This document shows positions 24,750-36,489 of a stretch of DNA of 64,000 nt, piece after piece. Source of the stretch: Papiliotrema nemorosa (taxonomy: Eukaryota; Basidiomycota; Tremellomycetes; Tremellales; Rhynchogastremaceae); NCBI GenBank assembly GCA_032158125.1, contig JASKOT010000002.1, positions 744,001 to 808,000 on the forward strand, given 5' to 3'. A program made the position numbers and the translations under genes. Each line of letters starts with the position of its first letter. Positions within the stretch are counted from its first letter, which is position 1. Under the pieces are notes generated by a model. That model was not told the origin of the DNA. It worked only from the letters and a program-made list of their open reading frames with translations, and did not search any database.

Positions 24750-25838
24750 TTATATGACCCTTGGCCAGACACCTTCTCCAACCAAGTCCTTCATCCCGCC
24801 TTGCTCCATTGCTGTCCGAAGCCAGATTCTCACTTCCTCTACTGACCCCGCTGCAAGCCGCAATACTCCAGCATGTCCCTGTTCACCTGACGTGTCGCTA
24901 TAACTCCATATCAGGCTCGGAGGAGATTTGAGCTGGTATTGTGTCGTCTTGTCCACAATCATGCGAAGATGCGCCAGAAAACGAGCGAAATGCGGTCCAT
25001 GGATCAGGACCGTCGCATAGACGTGGTACGGGGCCAACTTTTTTCCTACCATAGTCAAGTCTCCTTTGCTCTTCGCTATTCCAGCGATGGTATTATCCAG
25101 CGACATTTTCTCGCGCATGACGATTTGGTTGCCGAGCATGACCTCGTTGGTCGAGATGTATTTGTCCATGGACCAGATCTCTGCCGAACCTTCCGAAGCG
25201 AACGAAGCCCCTCGTCCAGAGTTGAACCAATCGAGTACGAGTACCGAGGCAGACCCGTCTGATGGAAGAACGAATCGCTGAGATTGAGTGTAGGAGGATT
25301 GTTTGAAAGGTGATACTGAATCTGGCATGATCATGGCGAAAGAGCCTGGTGCGAGGTTGACCTTCATCCGTTGTATTGTCATTCTCTCCGGTACACCGCC
25401 ATTACTAGCCTTACTAAGGTTGTGAGGAGTGCGGACAAGTGAGTGGGATAGCGGCCGAATGCCGGATCGAGATCGGAAAACCTTTGTAGATCCTTGTGTG
25501 AGGAGGATCAAACCTCCTCCCTGATCGACATCCACCTTGAGCGAAATGACATCTCCGGCTACTAGTCCTCCACCGTATGCAAGCGTATAGATGAGAGCGA
25601 TATGAGCTGGTTGAGAGGGTAAAGGGGATGGAGCGAGGAGCTTGAGTGGGTATGTCGCCTGAGAAGTGGAGAATGTCGCGCGGGGTCCAGAGGTTGACAA
25701 ATGGAGAATACCCGAGCCGGGGGAAGATTTAGGAAGGGGTCGCGATTTCACCTTGCCCGACGTTGATGCTGAGGGATCAGATGCTACCTTGGCACCGGTG
25801 ACAACTTGAGAATTATCCTCATGATCGAGTGCGACCAT
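24750..25838 (-). CDS. URE4: urease accessory protein UreD
   Basis: Intronless, 362 residues from ATG at 25838 (MVALDHEDNS). UreD hallmarks are present: YTLAYGGGLVAGD, LLTQGSTKVFRS, MIMPDSVSPFKQS, VLVLDWFNSGRG and a C-terminal LRLAAGSVEEVRIWL. With UreF and UreG, UreD loads nickel into apo-urease in the cytosol; fungal UreD is needed for urea use and, in Cryptococcus, for active urease. The first ~45 residues are a low-complexity extension. The gene is divergent from the sphingoid-base kinase with about 210 bases between starts, and convergent with the CofD-like gene. Confidence 0.95.
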   Translation of the reverse strand: MVALDHEDNSQVVTGAKVASDPSASTSGKVKSRPLPKSSPGSGILHLSTSGPRATFSTSQATYPLKLLAPSPLPSQPAHIALIYTLAYGGGLVAGDVISLKVDVDQGGGLILLTQGSTKVFRSRSGIRPLSHSLVRTPHNLSKASNGGVPERMTIQRMKVNLAPGSFAMIMPDSVSPFKQSSYTQSQRFVLPSDGSASVLVLDWFNSGRGASFASEGSAEIWSMDKYISTNEVMLGNQIVMREKMSLDNTIAGIAKSKGDLTMVGKKLAPYHVYATVLIHGPHFARFLAHLRMIVDKTTQYQLKSPPSLIWSYSDTSGEQGHAGVLRLAAGSVEEVRIWLRTAMEQGGMKDLVGEGVWPRVI

Positions 25839-26048
25839 TGAGCTTCCCGACAATGACAGCGCCGAGTGAGGATATCAAGATGAGTTATGTAGAGTGAGAG
25901 AGTGGGAGGGCCAAATCCGAAACATGTTTGAGATCTACGACCGGAAACCCTCTCGGTCATATCCACACAAGGTGCTATCCCCGTTTATTCATCTCTTCTC
26001 TGTCTCTCTATCTCTCATTGGTATCTGACCAGCGGATCATCCATCGAG

Positions 26049-28258
26049 ATGCCCCAGGATCTACCTGTCGTGTTGCATAACGAAAAGAGGGGGCTGTTGA
26101 CCATCGAGGAATCCCGATTAGACGTTCTTCAACTTTCGCGAGATGGCCGACGTGAGTTATAGTTTCAGCTACCATCACCTTGCAAATCGGACCATCAGAG
26201 GATACAGATCGACAGCCGCTTGGAATCACCTCTCTCATCACTGCTTTGTCAGAGTCGCTAACGTATCGCAGCTCCAAAACGACTTTTATCATGTTCAGTA
26301 CGAAACCTCCTCCTAGTCAAACTGGCAGGTTCAACCGGGCATACCGGCCAACGACGTCGATTGGACCTGCACACCCTCATACAAAAGGGATCATCCTCGC
26401 TACGCCTGAGCAAGATGCACGTCTTGGTCGAACCGATAAATATCCCCGAAGCGGACGAATGGGTTCAAGAAGCGATGGCTAGCGCTTATCGAGGTGAGCA
26501 TTGTATCCGGCAAGCATGCTAAGGTCAGGTGTGAAGCCATACAGGAGGGTACTGGTGCTTGTAAATCCTGTAGGAGGGAAGGGTAAGGGGAGGGCTATTG
26601 TCAAGGAGAGCGTGGTACCACTATTAGAAGCTGCAGGATGTCGGGTCGAAGTCCGGGGTAGGTCATGCTCAACCAGGAGGCGGAGCTCATGCTCAATGTC
26701 AGAAACGACGCATAGGAATCACGCAGAGGAGATTGTCCGCGATATGGATCTATCAGCATACGAGTGAGCCAGACTTTGCAGAGTCTATCAGTCCTAACTT
26801 ATATGCAGTGTCGTTGCGCCCGCTTCAGGTGATGGCCTGATACATGAAATTTTCAACGGTCTAGCTTCTAGGCCGGATGCCAGGAAAGCGCTCAAAATGC
26901 CTATTGGACCAATACCGACCGGTAAGATTAAGCGACGATCTGAAGGTCGAGTGATTTGACAGCAGGATCGGCCAATGCGCTATGTATCAATCTTTTCGGG
27001 ACAAAAGATACCTTCAACATAGAACTGGCTTGTCTCAACATCATCAAGGGTGATTCAGCGCTCTTACTTGCTCTCGTCGAGCAAGACTGACGTATAGGCC
27101 GCCATATGCCTAAAGACCTCTGCTCCGTCTACCTCTTGGAGAGCAAGAAACGGATCTGGTCTTTCTTGGCTTTAGCCGGAGGATTGATGGTCGACCTCGA
27201 TATCGGGACCGAGAACATAAGGTGGATGGGTGATATACGTTTCACCCTTGGCTTTATCAAGGGTGTCGCGACGAGTCACAACCATAAATGCAGGATACGG
27301 ATGAAGGTCTTGGCAGAAGACAAGGTGGAAATGGCCCGAGCAGCGAGAGAATGGGCAAAAGGGATAGTAGGCCAAAAGGTGATCGGAGGCGGGATGGACC
27401 CGTTGGTTAATGGGATTAAGAAGAGTCAAGTGGAGCCGAGTGTAGGTACGAATGGGCATGGGATTACCGATGGACACGTGGAGACTGCAGACGGAGACGC
27501 GGATGGAAGCCGCAAAGAAGCCCATGGTTTCGGCGATGCCTTGCAGACTGGAGATGACGAGTCACTACCTCAGCCCACTGCGCTCGAGGTGGATGGCACA
27601 TGGACGACTATCGAGACGGGAACGCGATCTTCGCCGACCCAGTCTGAACGAGACGCCAAAGCAGCGGCAACTGGTCAAAGTGCCGGTTGGATCAATGGTG
27701 AAGGGATCCTCTACTCCTAGTGAGTGACTTTGCCCAAGTCTCAGCTCTACAGCTGACATTCAAGCGCGGGGAACATGCCTTGGATTGCGAGAGACTTGAT
27801 GCAATGGCCCGTATCGGTGCAGGGCTCAGGCGCTTTCGATGTCGTTGTACAGAGCATAGTGAGTAAAGCTTGTGCGGCATAGACCTTTTATTGATCGGTA
27901 GGTGCCGAGATCGGCAATGCTAGCAGCTATCACGGGAGCTGCAAAGGGGGAGCAATACTGGATGGAATGTCAGCATTACTACAAAGGTAAGCCCGTTTTG
28001 ACATCGCTGCCTGAGCATGGACTGATGGTCAGTCGACGCCATGGTAATTGAGAATCTCGATAAGGAAAATCAAAAGATCTTCACAATCGGTGAGTACCCT
28101 GGTGGTTCGCAAGCAATGCATACTGACCAACAGATGGCGAAGCTATACCTTACGAGGATCACCATGTGGAGCTCTTTTCTGGCCTTGGAACTGTCCTGAG
28201 CCTCGATGGGCATTTCTTCATACCAGAGTTTATGACTCGGCATGATAGAAAGGGATAA
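26049..28258 (+). CDS. sphingoid long-chain base (sphingosine) kinase
   Basis: Model of 11 exons: join(26049..26151, 26272..26493, 26529..26657, 26703..26763, 26809..26921, 26966..27049, 27098..27719, 27765..27858, 27902..27986, 28033..28089, 28134..28258), 564 residues. The diacylglycerol-kinase-like catalytic region is intact: VNPVGGKGKG near 121, the SGDGLIHE loop near 178 with the catalytic Asp, and GPIPTGSANAL. It is followed by LAGGLMVDLDIGTENIRWMGD and the C-terminal YAGNMPWIARD and DGEAIPYEDHHVE. It phosphorylates sphingosine or phytosphingosine on membranes, giving a signalling lipid and the entry to sphingolipid breakdown, like yeast Lcb4/Lcb5. A hydrophilic insert of ~110 residues (about 330-440) interrupts the C-terminal domain. 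Confidence 0.93.
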
Positions 28259-28734
28259 ACCTTTGTAAAATGCAAGCCACCATGAGGCATCGCAGATACA
28301 GATGATGACCTACACGTAGATTACGAGTACATGAATAGTCAAGGAGGAATTCACCATTGCAACGATATTGTAATGTAGAGTACGAGTACAGTATCTACAG
28401 TAGATGGCGATGTCGTTTTGGTCCGCTGCTACTGTACTGTATGTTTTAACAACCTGGCGCGGCCCATTTCTTCTGCATCTAGAAATGATACAGCAGGTCG
28501 CGAAAGCCGTGAAGACGTAGGTTCTCACAGCATTCTTTATGCTGAATACAGCCTGCAGGGTTTGACTAATTCTCGGCTCAAGTTGCGTTGCATGCAGTAC
28601 CACTGAGTTCCAGACACAAGTATCATAATTTCACACAGACAATCTTTCCCGACGGCTATCGAAGCTCGATACGGATGTCGACCAGATAGACCTTTCCACC
28701 CATTCTTGGAGTACTATTCAAGGCGCCTCTTGGA
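28259..28734. other. convergent 3' spacer
   Basis: These 476 bases lie between the stops of the kinase (plus) and the sugar transporter (minus). Overlapping short frames occur on both strands without splice support. Nothing else is recognised. Confidence 0.5.
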
Positions 28735-30437
28735 TTAAGCGGCAATGGCGGATCGCTCATTCTCATCAAAGATATTGACCTCGGTAGAGGCAAACTTTCG
28801 AGTGGGTATCCTTTTAGCGAATAGGAAGTCGATCTCCTCAAAGGTCCTGCAAAGTTAGTTTGATGAGGTCGTATGAGCCGGAAATAGACCGAGAACTCAC
28901 CTTCCTTTGGTCTCTGGGAGGAAGAAGAAGCACCAGATGAAAGTGGCGAAAGCGGTACCTCCCCAGACAAATCCAACGTATCCCTTGAGGTTCCACTGAG
29001 CCGGGTTCATAAAGTAGGGTTGCAAGACGCCCGCAATGACCGAGATGACATAGTAGGCATTTCGAGCGAGACAAACAGTCTTTTGTCGTAGACGTGTGCT
29101 TCCCATTTCGGCCGGAAGAGCCCATCCGAGTTGACCAGCCGAAAGCTGGAACATGAATGTCCACACGAGGCACAGAATAGCTTGAGTGAGTCCGACGCCG
29201 TGGAGTTCAGTCTTGACGTTGAGGATACCAATGACGAAAAGGGTCGTGGCCATGGCGAACATGCCCCAGAGGTAGATGGTTCGACGTCCAAAGTACGGCA
29301 TGAGACAGAACCAATTGACAAGGGTACCCACGAGGGCAAGACCGGTGCCGCCGACATTGAGATTGTAAGATTCCTTGGCGTCGAGTCCGATTTGTTGGAA
29401 AAAGTAAGTCGAGTTGTACGCAAAACTGGATCCCGAGAGGATTTGACCCGCAAAGACGACCATGGCGATGATGGTTCTCCTTCGTTCGACACCCCGGAAA
29501 CAGTCCCAGTAGCTTGTACCGGCTGATAGTTCAACTTCGAGATCGTTGGTATGCACGATTTCCGCGAGCGTGACCTTTGCGTCGATTCCGGCCGAAGATC
29601 GCTTTAGACGGTTGAGCGATCGCTCGGCTTCTTCGAGCTTGCCCTTTCGAACCAAATGCCATGGAGATTCCGGGGCGAAAGAAAGGATGGGAATCAAAAA
29701 TACAGGCCAGAGCCATTGAAGCGCAAATGGGATTCGGTATCCCCATTCATCGGTGCGGTCGACCAAGCCGGCAAGGACACCCGCAGCGATGAATTGTCCA
29801 ATGATAAAGCACATGTTGGTGTACGAGGTAAGGTAGACTCGAAGTGTCAAAGGTAGGACTTCCGATGCGTAGGCCGGGGCGGACGAGGCAAAGATACCCC
29901 ATGGTAGACCACAAAGTACCTCTCCCGCAGCCAGGACACCGACGCTCGGAGCGAAAAATACGATGAAGAGGAAAGCGGAAAGCACGACCAGGGCGCCGAG
30001 CAAGACTCGTTTTTGACCAAAGATGTTGACCAAGTAACCGTTGAGCAAGACGCCGAAAAAGGCACCCACACCCGAACTGTTACCTAGACCAGCCTGCCAA
30101 GCGGCACTGAGTTGGTGTTGTCCCTTTTCATCGACGTATTGACCATATTTTTTAGCAAAAGTCGGGTAAGCGTAAAAGTTTCCGATCCTACAGGGTCAGG
30201 TGCCTGGCGTCATGTGGCTACCTACAGAATAGTATCGTAACCCTCCATGACCACACACATGGCCACCATGAGACTCCAGAAGATGGCCATGGGGTATGCC
30301 TTGACTGCTTCGGCCACACTCAGAGAATGTTGTGAAGTTACTGCCTGATGTACTTCGAGGTTGAACGCATCGTTTGCTTTTTCGTAACCCGCAGCGGGGT
30401 GTTCCACTCGGATGTCTTCAGTCTTGACCGTGTCCAT
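28735..30437 (-). CDS. MFS sugar transporter, maltose/alpha-glucoside type
   Basis: Model: complement(join(28735..28846, 28901..30187, 30226..30437)), 536 residues, 12 membrane segments by inspection. Sugar-porter signatures are visible: VMEGYDTIL in helix 1, SGVGAFFGVLLNGY, GIFASSAPAYASEVLPLTLR, PESPWHLVRKGK after helix 6, and PETKGRTFEEIDFLF at the end. The helix-1 pattern and QAGLGNSSGVGAF resemble fungal alpha-glucoside permeases (MAL family) more than hexose carriers; the exact sugar is inference. The product belongs in the plasma membrane. The tail is short and hydrophilic. The upstream region carries three regularly spaced repeats that may be operator sites. Confidence 0.88.
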
Positions 30438-31505
30438 TGTAGTTAAGAGAGTAGGGTGAGCTGGATGATGGGACCTCCATGGAGAACCAGGCCTACTTAT
30501 AGATCATCGACATACCTCCCGACGTTTGCAGACCCGGATTATTCTCGGACTCGTCTATGAATTATTGGCGCTCACGTTTCATGGCGAACGGGAATTGTCC
30601 AGTCGAACGGGAATTTTCAGGTCGAACGGGAATTTTGATCGACGAGTGCCAACGAACGCTAACGTAGTTGCGTATACATGTCCCACACGTCGCCCCACAC
30701 GGTCGAGGGGCCGTGTCTACAGCCGCTTCGCATTTCACATACCCACATCGGAGGCCGCGGTGAGCCCTCGGAGATGACTCACGCTCCCAAGCCACATGCG
30801 CCACATGTTGCTATATTTGGCTAGTGCTTCAGAGGCCAAGCGGGTCAGCTGATCTCCCTTTACAACCTGTCCAGCTCATGTAGGTCAAGATCGGTCGATA
30901 TCATTCTGAGTGTACTCGTAGTGATCGTTGACGGTCTTTGAGGTCAAATTAATTTGCGACGTAAACTGACTCGAGTGACTACGGGATCTGTGACTGCGAG
31001 TGTCGGACGTTGCAGCCGGCCGAGGCGAAGTTGACGGCATCGACTGCAGCGTTCGGATATTATTATTCCGCACGGATCATAGAACGTTGCATACTCGATC
31101 TTGTCTTCAACTCGCCTTATTTGTTCTATGAGAGACTCATTCAGCCGCTGCGAGCTTCCTCTGTTGTCTGCAACATGCACGAAATACACCCAAGCCGTCA
31201 GAGCAAAGAGAGCACTCGCGTCTCATTGCCCTTATTGTCGGCTCATCATAGCAAACGACCACTACAATCCGGATTCGACACACCACAAAGATGAGCAAAC
31301 TCGCCTGCCAACGAATCGTCAACCATATACTGTAGCGATCTGCCGCTTAAAGTGGCTCAAGTGTTTGCGATGGAGGATGCGCCTCTAAGTCACCTGAGTG
31401 GCAACCCAATCTGATTGTTGTCGAATATGGTGCAGAGGAAGCAAGGCGTATTCACCCGACCATGCAGTGTTCAAACAAGCCCAAAGAAAGCTGTGGATAC
31501 CATGG
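30438..31505. promoter_or_regulatory. 1.07-kb promoter region of the sugar transporter
   Basis: The region lies upstream of the transporter (minus) and downstream of the amino-acid transporter (minus). It contains three spaced direct repeats at 30585-30634 and a GC-rich stretch at about 30680-30720 with CCCCACAC next to a GGGGCCGTGT arm, reminiscent of Mig1-type GC boxes. Small open frames in 30900-31500 look like noise. Confidence 0.55.
30585..30634. repeat. three CGAACGGGAATT elements at 19-bp period
   Basis: The 12-base element CGAACGGGAATT occurs at 30585-30596, 30604-30615 and 30623-30634, so starts are exactly 19 bp apart. The seven spacer bases differ (GTCCAGT, TTCAGGT), so the core is conserved against a diverged background, as expected for protein-binding sites on nearly the same helix face. 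The block is about 150-200 bp upstream of the transporter ATG. Confidence 0.75.
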
Positions 31506-33670
31506 TCATGTACAAACTTTACTTTCTCCTCCTCCTGACCACGCTTTCGTTATGGCAAGCCCGCAACTTAACACCAAAACTACCGCTCCAAACACCGCAC
31601 AAGCAACTGCTGGCAGTTTTGATCGAGAATACCACTCTCCTCGAGTGAGCATACAGAACGCCGATGCGGGGAACTGATATGAGCTTCATGACAAGCAGCA
31701 CCGTAGGACTTACAATAAACGCCAAAGCTGTCGCGCTTAGTCCGCCCGCGAGCTCCAATACGATCCCTAGGTCGCATGTCAAAAGCGAGACTGTCGGTCA
31801 ATCGGAGATCTTCGAGCTCTTGAGAGGGAAGACTCACCTCCCATCGCGCTGAACACTATCAGAGTGGTAGTGATCACATGTCGGCGGTACGAGAATGGCT
31901 TCCCGGGGAATAAGGTATCTTCAACGACCTCGCGGCAGACGTAATTTTCCAACGGGACTGTAATGAGTTCCATGTCCCTCGATCACTCACTCACTGGTCG
32001 TGGACATATTGGCACCGAAACATAAACGCGCGATATTGATGACCAAATCATCCGGGCTAAAATTGTTGAGGATATTCCCTTGAGTCTTATCGGTGAACAC
32101 GACGTAGCCCGTGACGGCCATCAATAAGCAACAAACAAGCGCCATTCCCGTCGAGGCGTGGGTGACCGCATTGAATCTAGGTAGGCGTCAGCCAACATGT
32201 TCTTGCACCCTCAACCAGGGCAACGAACCGGTCCAGGGTTGGCGTTTCAATGGATTGATAGATGAACATGGTATTGTGGTGACACACAAACTGCTTCATC
32301 AGCTCTGTGGGGTGCTGTAGGGGAGGTAAGCTGACAGCGAAGGAGATGACTCCGATGGCTTGGAATACGCCAGGACGGATAAATGAGAAGATGTGGCTGG
32401 GAGAGCCACGTAATGAAGGATCAACAGCGACTCCACGGAGAACTACCGCAGTGACGATGACCATCATTGATATTAGGGCTAAATCATCAGCCTCGACCAC
32501 CACATTTGACCTGTCTTTGCGCACCGAAAGATGAGGATTTGGACAGTTTGGCGATATCGCGATGTAAACTCAGAGGGAATGAGATCGCGATGGTGATGAG
32601 GATGATGATAAAGTTACGATTGACCAGCAGATTCAAGACTGCATGTTCGGCCAAGACGGGAAAGATGTAGGCGATGACGTGCGGTATAGAGTCGCCTGTG
32701 ACGGATCAGCAGGGGTCCAAGGAGGCATATGTAGACTTATATGATAACGTTGAATGCACACATTCTGGTGATCAGCCTCGGTATCGCACGGAAGTCACAT
32801 TGACTGACCCCCCGAAAGCAAAGGCAAATTGGAAGAAGGAGACCGCAGCGGATCCTGCGTGCCCGAAACAATGGTGCATAACCGCCGTGTAGGAATCTCT
32901 CCCGCTGAGTTTGGCGTTGACGACTACTAGCCGTATTGTCCTGGCACATCAGCTTGCTTACTCTAGGCGCCCTTATCAGCTGACCAGTCTGTGACTCCTG
33001 CTAGTACTATCAAAAGTCCCACACCCATCACGAAGCCCGCTTGTGAGATAGCGTACGGCAACCTACTAATCAGCCTCGTCTACTCACCAAGCGACAACGA
33101 GCCTCACCCTACAATACCGGCGCCCATTATCGAATTGGCCATCTAGATTGTCAGCATGGTCCTAAGACTCATTCCGATGATGCAGCTTACATTGGCTATA
33201 CCATCCATCAATGTTCCCTTTGACGCATCTTGCAATCCCTCTGCCCTCTCGAGCTCTTCCAGCTCTATCCTGCTCCCCTCACTCTCACGTCTCCCATTCC
33301 CGGGTAACAAAGGGGCTGAAGCACTCCTATCGTCACTCTCCAGATCACCCTTTCCAGCTGAGCGATCATGATCATCTCCAGGCACTTTGAACACTAGCTA
33401 TCAGCCTGTATTCTACGCTCATTCCGTATACTTACAGACTAGACCATCTTCATCTTGATTTAACGAGGACCGGCTTGATCTTCCCAGCCTAGAAGTCGAT
33501 GGGTACGACCGTATCTCTTCATCTGATATCCGTGCTTTGCGCATATGCTCTATCGAGTTCCGACTCGAGCCCGCAAGTGAAGATCGTCCGGAATGGATTC
33601 GAGAATGAACTTTGCTGGGGCCGGCATGGACGAGCAACAGCTCTTCCTCGTCGCTGTCACGGTCGGGCAT
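31506..33670 (-). CDS. vacuolar-type amino-acid transporter (AAAP, AVT6/AVT7-like)
   Basis: Model of 13 exons: complement(join(31506..31673, 31714..31766, 31838..31957, 31995..32176, 32229..32290, 32336..32478, 32525..32697, 32741..32764, 32809..32940, 32995..33062 adjusted to 32985..33062, 33108..33142, 33191..33384, 33436..33670)); the tenth listed exon is 32985..33062. Length is 532 residues. About 140 acidic/Ser-rich cytosolic residues precede the core. The core has AAAP hallmarks: MANSIMGAGIVGLPYA in helix 1, FAFGGMCAFNVIIGD, FAFVCHHNTMFIY, and ELAGGLSATALAFI near the end. Relatives move neutral or acidic amino acids out of the vacuole with protons. The substrate is inferred only from family. 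An AT-AC intron interrupts the conserved VIIGD segment, and exon 32741-32764 is only 24 bases. Confidence 0.9.
32698..32740 (-). other. AT-AC intron (ATAAGT ... CAC)
   Basis: The coding strand reads ATCAT|ATAAGTCTAC at the donor and GATCCGTCAC|AGGCGAC at the acceptor. Joined there, the protein reads NVIIGDSIPHVI, the conserved AAAP motif. No GT-AG or GC-AG pair within the region restores the frame without a stop. The length of 43 bases is typical of its neighbours, and a CTGAT branch-like site lies 8 bases before the end. ATAAGT is the donor of the U2-dependent AT-AC class, not of U12 introns (ATATCC). Confidence 0.75.
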
Positions 33671-33942
33671 CCTGAAGATCAACCTCGAGGGCTGGGCGAT
33701 GCTTTGAAGATCGCAGCGGAGGTATAGGGACCTGGTTGAATGGATGGGCAGTGTATCAAAGGGAAGCAGTGAAATGTCAAACCAAACCGCGTGCTCTGTC
33801 GCAGCTTGTCGCGGTTTGATCTTTTCGGCGCAGACATGACGTTACCTCGAGATAAGGCGTCGCCCCATCGTCTTCAGAGTAAACGCATAAAATCGGCAGA
33901 GGGTCGTCGCGAGACATGCATAGACGTGAACAGATCGTAAAA

Positions 33943-35093
33943 TCACTTTGATCCAAAAATACGCTTGATCAGGCCCAAGAACCCACTCGAGCGAGAAGAT
34001 CTGATAGCTTTACCTCCCTCGCCGGACCGATCCTCTTCTGCCATCTTCATCCGCCTCTTATACTCCGCAGGATGCTCATACTTCTTGAGACCCCACAGAC
34101 CCTTCCGTGATGCTCTGATCAGTCAGCTTGAGTCAAGCAAAGGCAGGCCCAGGGCCAAAGTGGAAGCTGCTCACTTTGCCTGCGCTTCCAACCGCTTCAA
34201 GCCTTCGAGACCCCATGGTCCATACTCTGCTCCTCCCGATTCGTAGACCACTGCCATGCCCTCCTTGAGCATCATAACGGGTAACGGTTTATTCCTCAAT
34301 ATCCTCCTATGTATGTACGGCACTCCAACCTATCACATCAGGCTGTCGATCCCACGATGAATGCTGAGTCTTACTATACGATTGTACTGATCTTTGCGCA
34401 GCATCTGCACGACCATTTTTTTACCTGAAATCGTGGACTTGAGCCAATCCCATGACTCCTTGGCGTGAGGTTGAGCCGGATTCCCGAAATGTGCATTTTC
34501 CGGGGCGTCGATACCGCTTATACGTATGTGCAGAGTCTGATCTTTCAAGTCTGTATCGTGTCAGCCGGAGCAGGATCAGATTTGAGACATAAACGGGTGG
34601 CAGGTTTACTTACCTTTGGTCGTTGTCGGTATTGAGCGTATCTTGAAAGGCAAAGAGTAGAAAGGTCCAGGTGTATGAAACAGACGGAAATTATCTGATG
34701 ATCAGTACGGAGGATCATGGTACTGTGGTGTCTCTTCTGACCTCCATCACCGACGCTTGTGACCACACCTCTGATCCATCTCTGTTGATCCAACATTCGG
34801 CCCGTCACATCGTTACTATTCCGTATCCTCTTCCAATACCTCCTGTACCCTACGACACCTCCCAATGCAAGTCCAATACCGCCAAGTGCGGATAAGAGAC
34901 CTATGATAGCTGGATCATCCGGAATTGGTATTGAAGGCCAAGCAGAGTAAGGGTCTGGCGAGGACGTCGATTGGGATGAGTTGCCGAACGAAGGTAAGAT
35001 GGATTTGAAGCTCTCGAGAGGCGAGCGAGCTAGAATGAGTGTGTGAGCCGTATTGCCGCCATCGTGGCGAGCGGTAGCGTCTTCTTCACCCAT
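33943..35093 (-). CDS. LCL3: LCL3-like membrane-anchored nuclease (SNase fold)
   Basis: Model of 5 exons: complement(join(33943..34114, 34175..34329, 34375..34550, 34614..34694, 34742..35093)), 311 residues. A membrane segment lies at about 62-83 ([20 protein letters not shown]). The staphylococcal-nuclease fold follows: [15 protein letters not shown], then [32 protein letters not shown], and [13 protein letters not shown], with a basic end. The order matches fungal Lcl3, annotated as a probable mitochondrial endonuclease. The Arg/Asp/Glu active-site pattern (RISGIDAPE) looks intact. The start at [10 protein letters not shown] is the first ATG after stops in all upstream frames of this exon, but two further in-frame codons of a longer open frame exist up to 35189. 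Confidence 0.88.
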
Positions 35094-35487
35094 CAAGTCG
35101 CTTGCCGAGAGGATTCGACCGTCGATCCTGGATGTCAAGACGACCAGAAAGTATAGATCCGACAACAACAGCTGCTGGACACCCTCCACTCCCAGTTAGC
35201 GGCGATCGCCGTTGCCGGCGTGGGGAGAGATGCTCAGGCCAACTCAAGGGTGTCTGCAAGCACCTAGTCAAGCAGGGTGGACGATCTTTACCCTTTCATA
35301 ACTCTGGAACGTGCGCGTTGGACGAAAATACATTGACCATGAAATCTATGCCAATACCAGATATCCATGGTCTTCCACCCCTCATGTCCCAAAGGTCCTT
35401 CCTCAAACTCCATCTCCAACCCTTCAATCCAGGATATGCGCAACACTCCTAAACATCCAAGCGGGAGAGAGAATCGATAAAAGGTTT
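35094..35487. other. spacer upstream of LCL3-like gene
   Basis: These 394 bases lie between the LCL3-like start and the eS6 stop, both on minus. They should hold the eS6 3'UTR and the nuclease promoter. No RNA gene or repeat was recognised. Confidence 0.5.
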
Positions 35488-36489
35488 TTAAGCGGATTTT
35501 CGGGCCTTCTTGGCGGCACGGACGGAAGCGTTGTGGACCTTTCGCTCCTCGGCGTGTTGAGCGAGCTTGGACTTGTACTCGGCAATGTGCTCCTTCTGGG
35601 CCTCGGTTCTTCGCTTCTTGAGGGATCGGAGGTGTCTCTTTCGTTGGAGTCGAGCGGGGGTGACGAGTCTGAAGATGAGCTGGAATACGCGGGATCACAC
35701 TGGATCGACTGACCGTTGGATCTTGGGGGCCTTGGTGTAGGTCTTTCCGGCTTTGGTGGTGACCTCTCGTCGGATGACTGGATCGTCAGTAATATTCCAA
35801 ATGGAGTAGAAAGAAACGACTAACCGAACTTGGTAACATCATCCTCCTTGGACAAGTTGAAGAATTTTCGGATTCGGGTAGCCCTCTTGGGACCCAATCG
35901 CTTGGGGAGGGTGACATCGGTCAAACCGGCGAGGTCCTTCTCTCCTTGCTTGACAATGATGACGGAAAGGACTCGGATGTCGTTTCCAACAATGCAACCT
36001 CGGACGGACTGAACATCAACACCCATTCCCAATCCCGTTTTCCGCTTCACTGACCTTTCTCTTTCGCTCACCGGATCGTCGAGCTCGGTAGCACGAGTGA
36101 CCGTCGGAGAGGAGGAGTCGGACTCGGTTGTTGACGAGGACACCTTGCTTCATGGGGAAACCCTACATATAAGTGTCCGTTCCAACTTTGGGTCGGGAAA
36201 ATCCATAAAAATGGTCTACTGACCTGCTTGTCGTTTCCACCAGTGATTCGGAGGACGTATCCAGCCCATTCCTCACCGAGCGAGTCGGCAGGGACCTCTT
36301 GTCCCATCTTCTTCTCCAAGAAGACTCGACTAACCTATCAGCCTCTGTTCTGTATTTGACGCAACGCTTGCCGAGTTTTCGATGAATCTTTCTGGTAAGG
36401 GACAGCGGGGGGACCTACGTTTGTCGCTCATCCTCGAAATCGAACAGCTTCTGGGCACCAGTAGCTGGGTTAGCGACGTTCAACTTCAT
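35488..36489 (-). CDS. RPS6: 40S ribosomal protein eS6
   Basis: Model of 6 exons: complement(join(35488..35668, 35714..35777, 35825..36008, 36055..36162, 36224..36329, 36419..36489)), 237 residues, matching the usual ~236. Unmistakable eS6 sequence: [85 protein letters not shown]. eS6 sits on the 40S subunit and in other eukaryotes is phosphorylated at C-terminal serines by S6 kinase. Here the tail ends KKARKSA, so a single terminal Ser remains. Codon use is strongly biased (CGA, AAG, CTC, ACC), as expected for high expression. Intron 1 is 89 bases. It is head to head with uS15. Confidence 0.97.
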
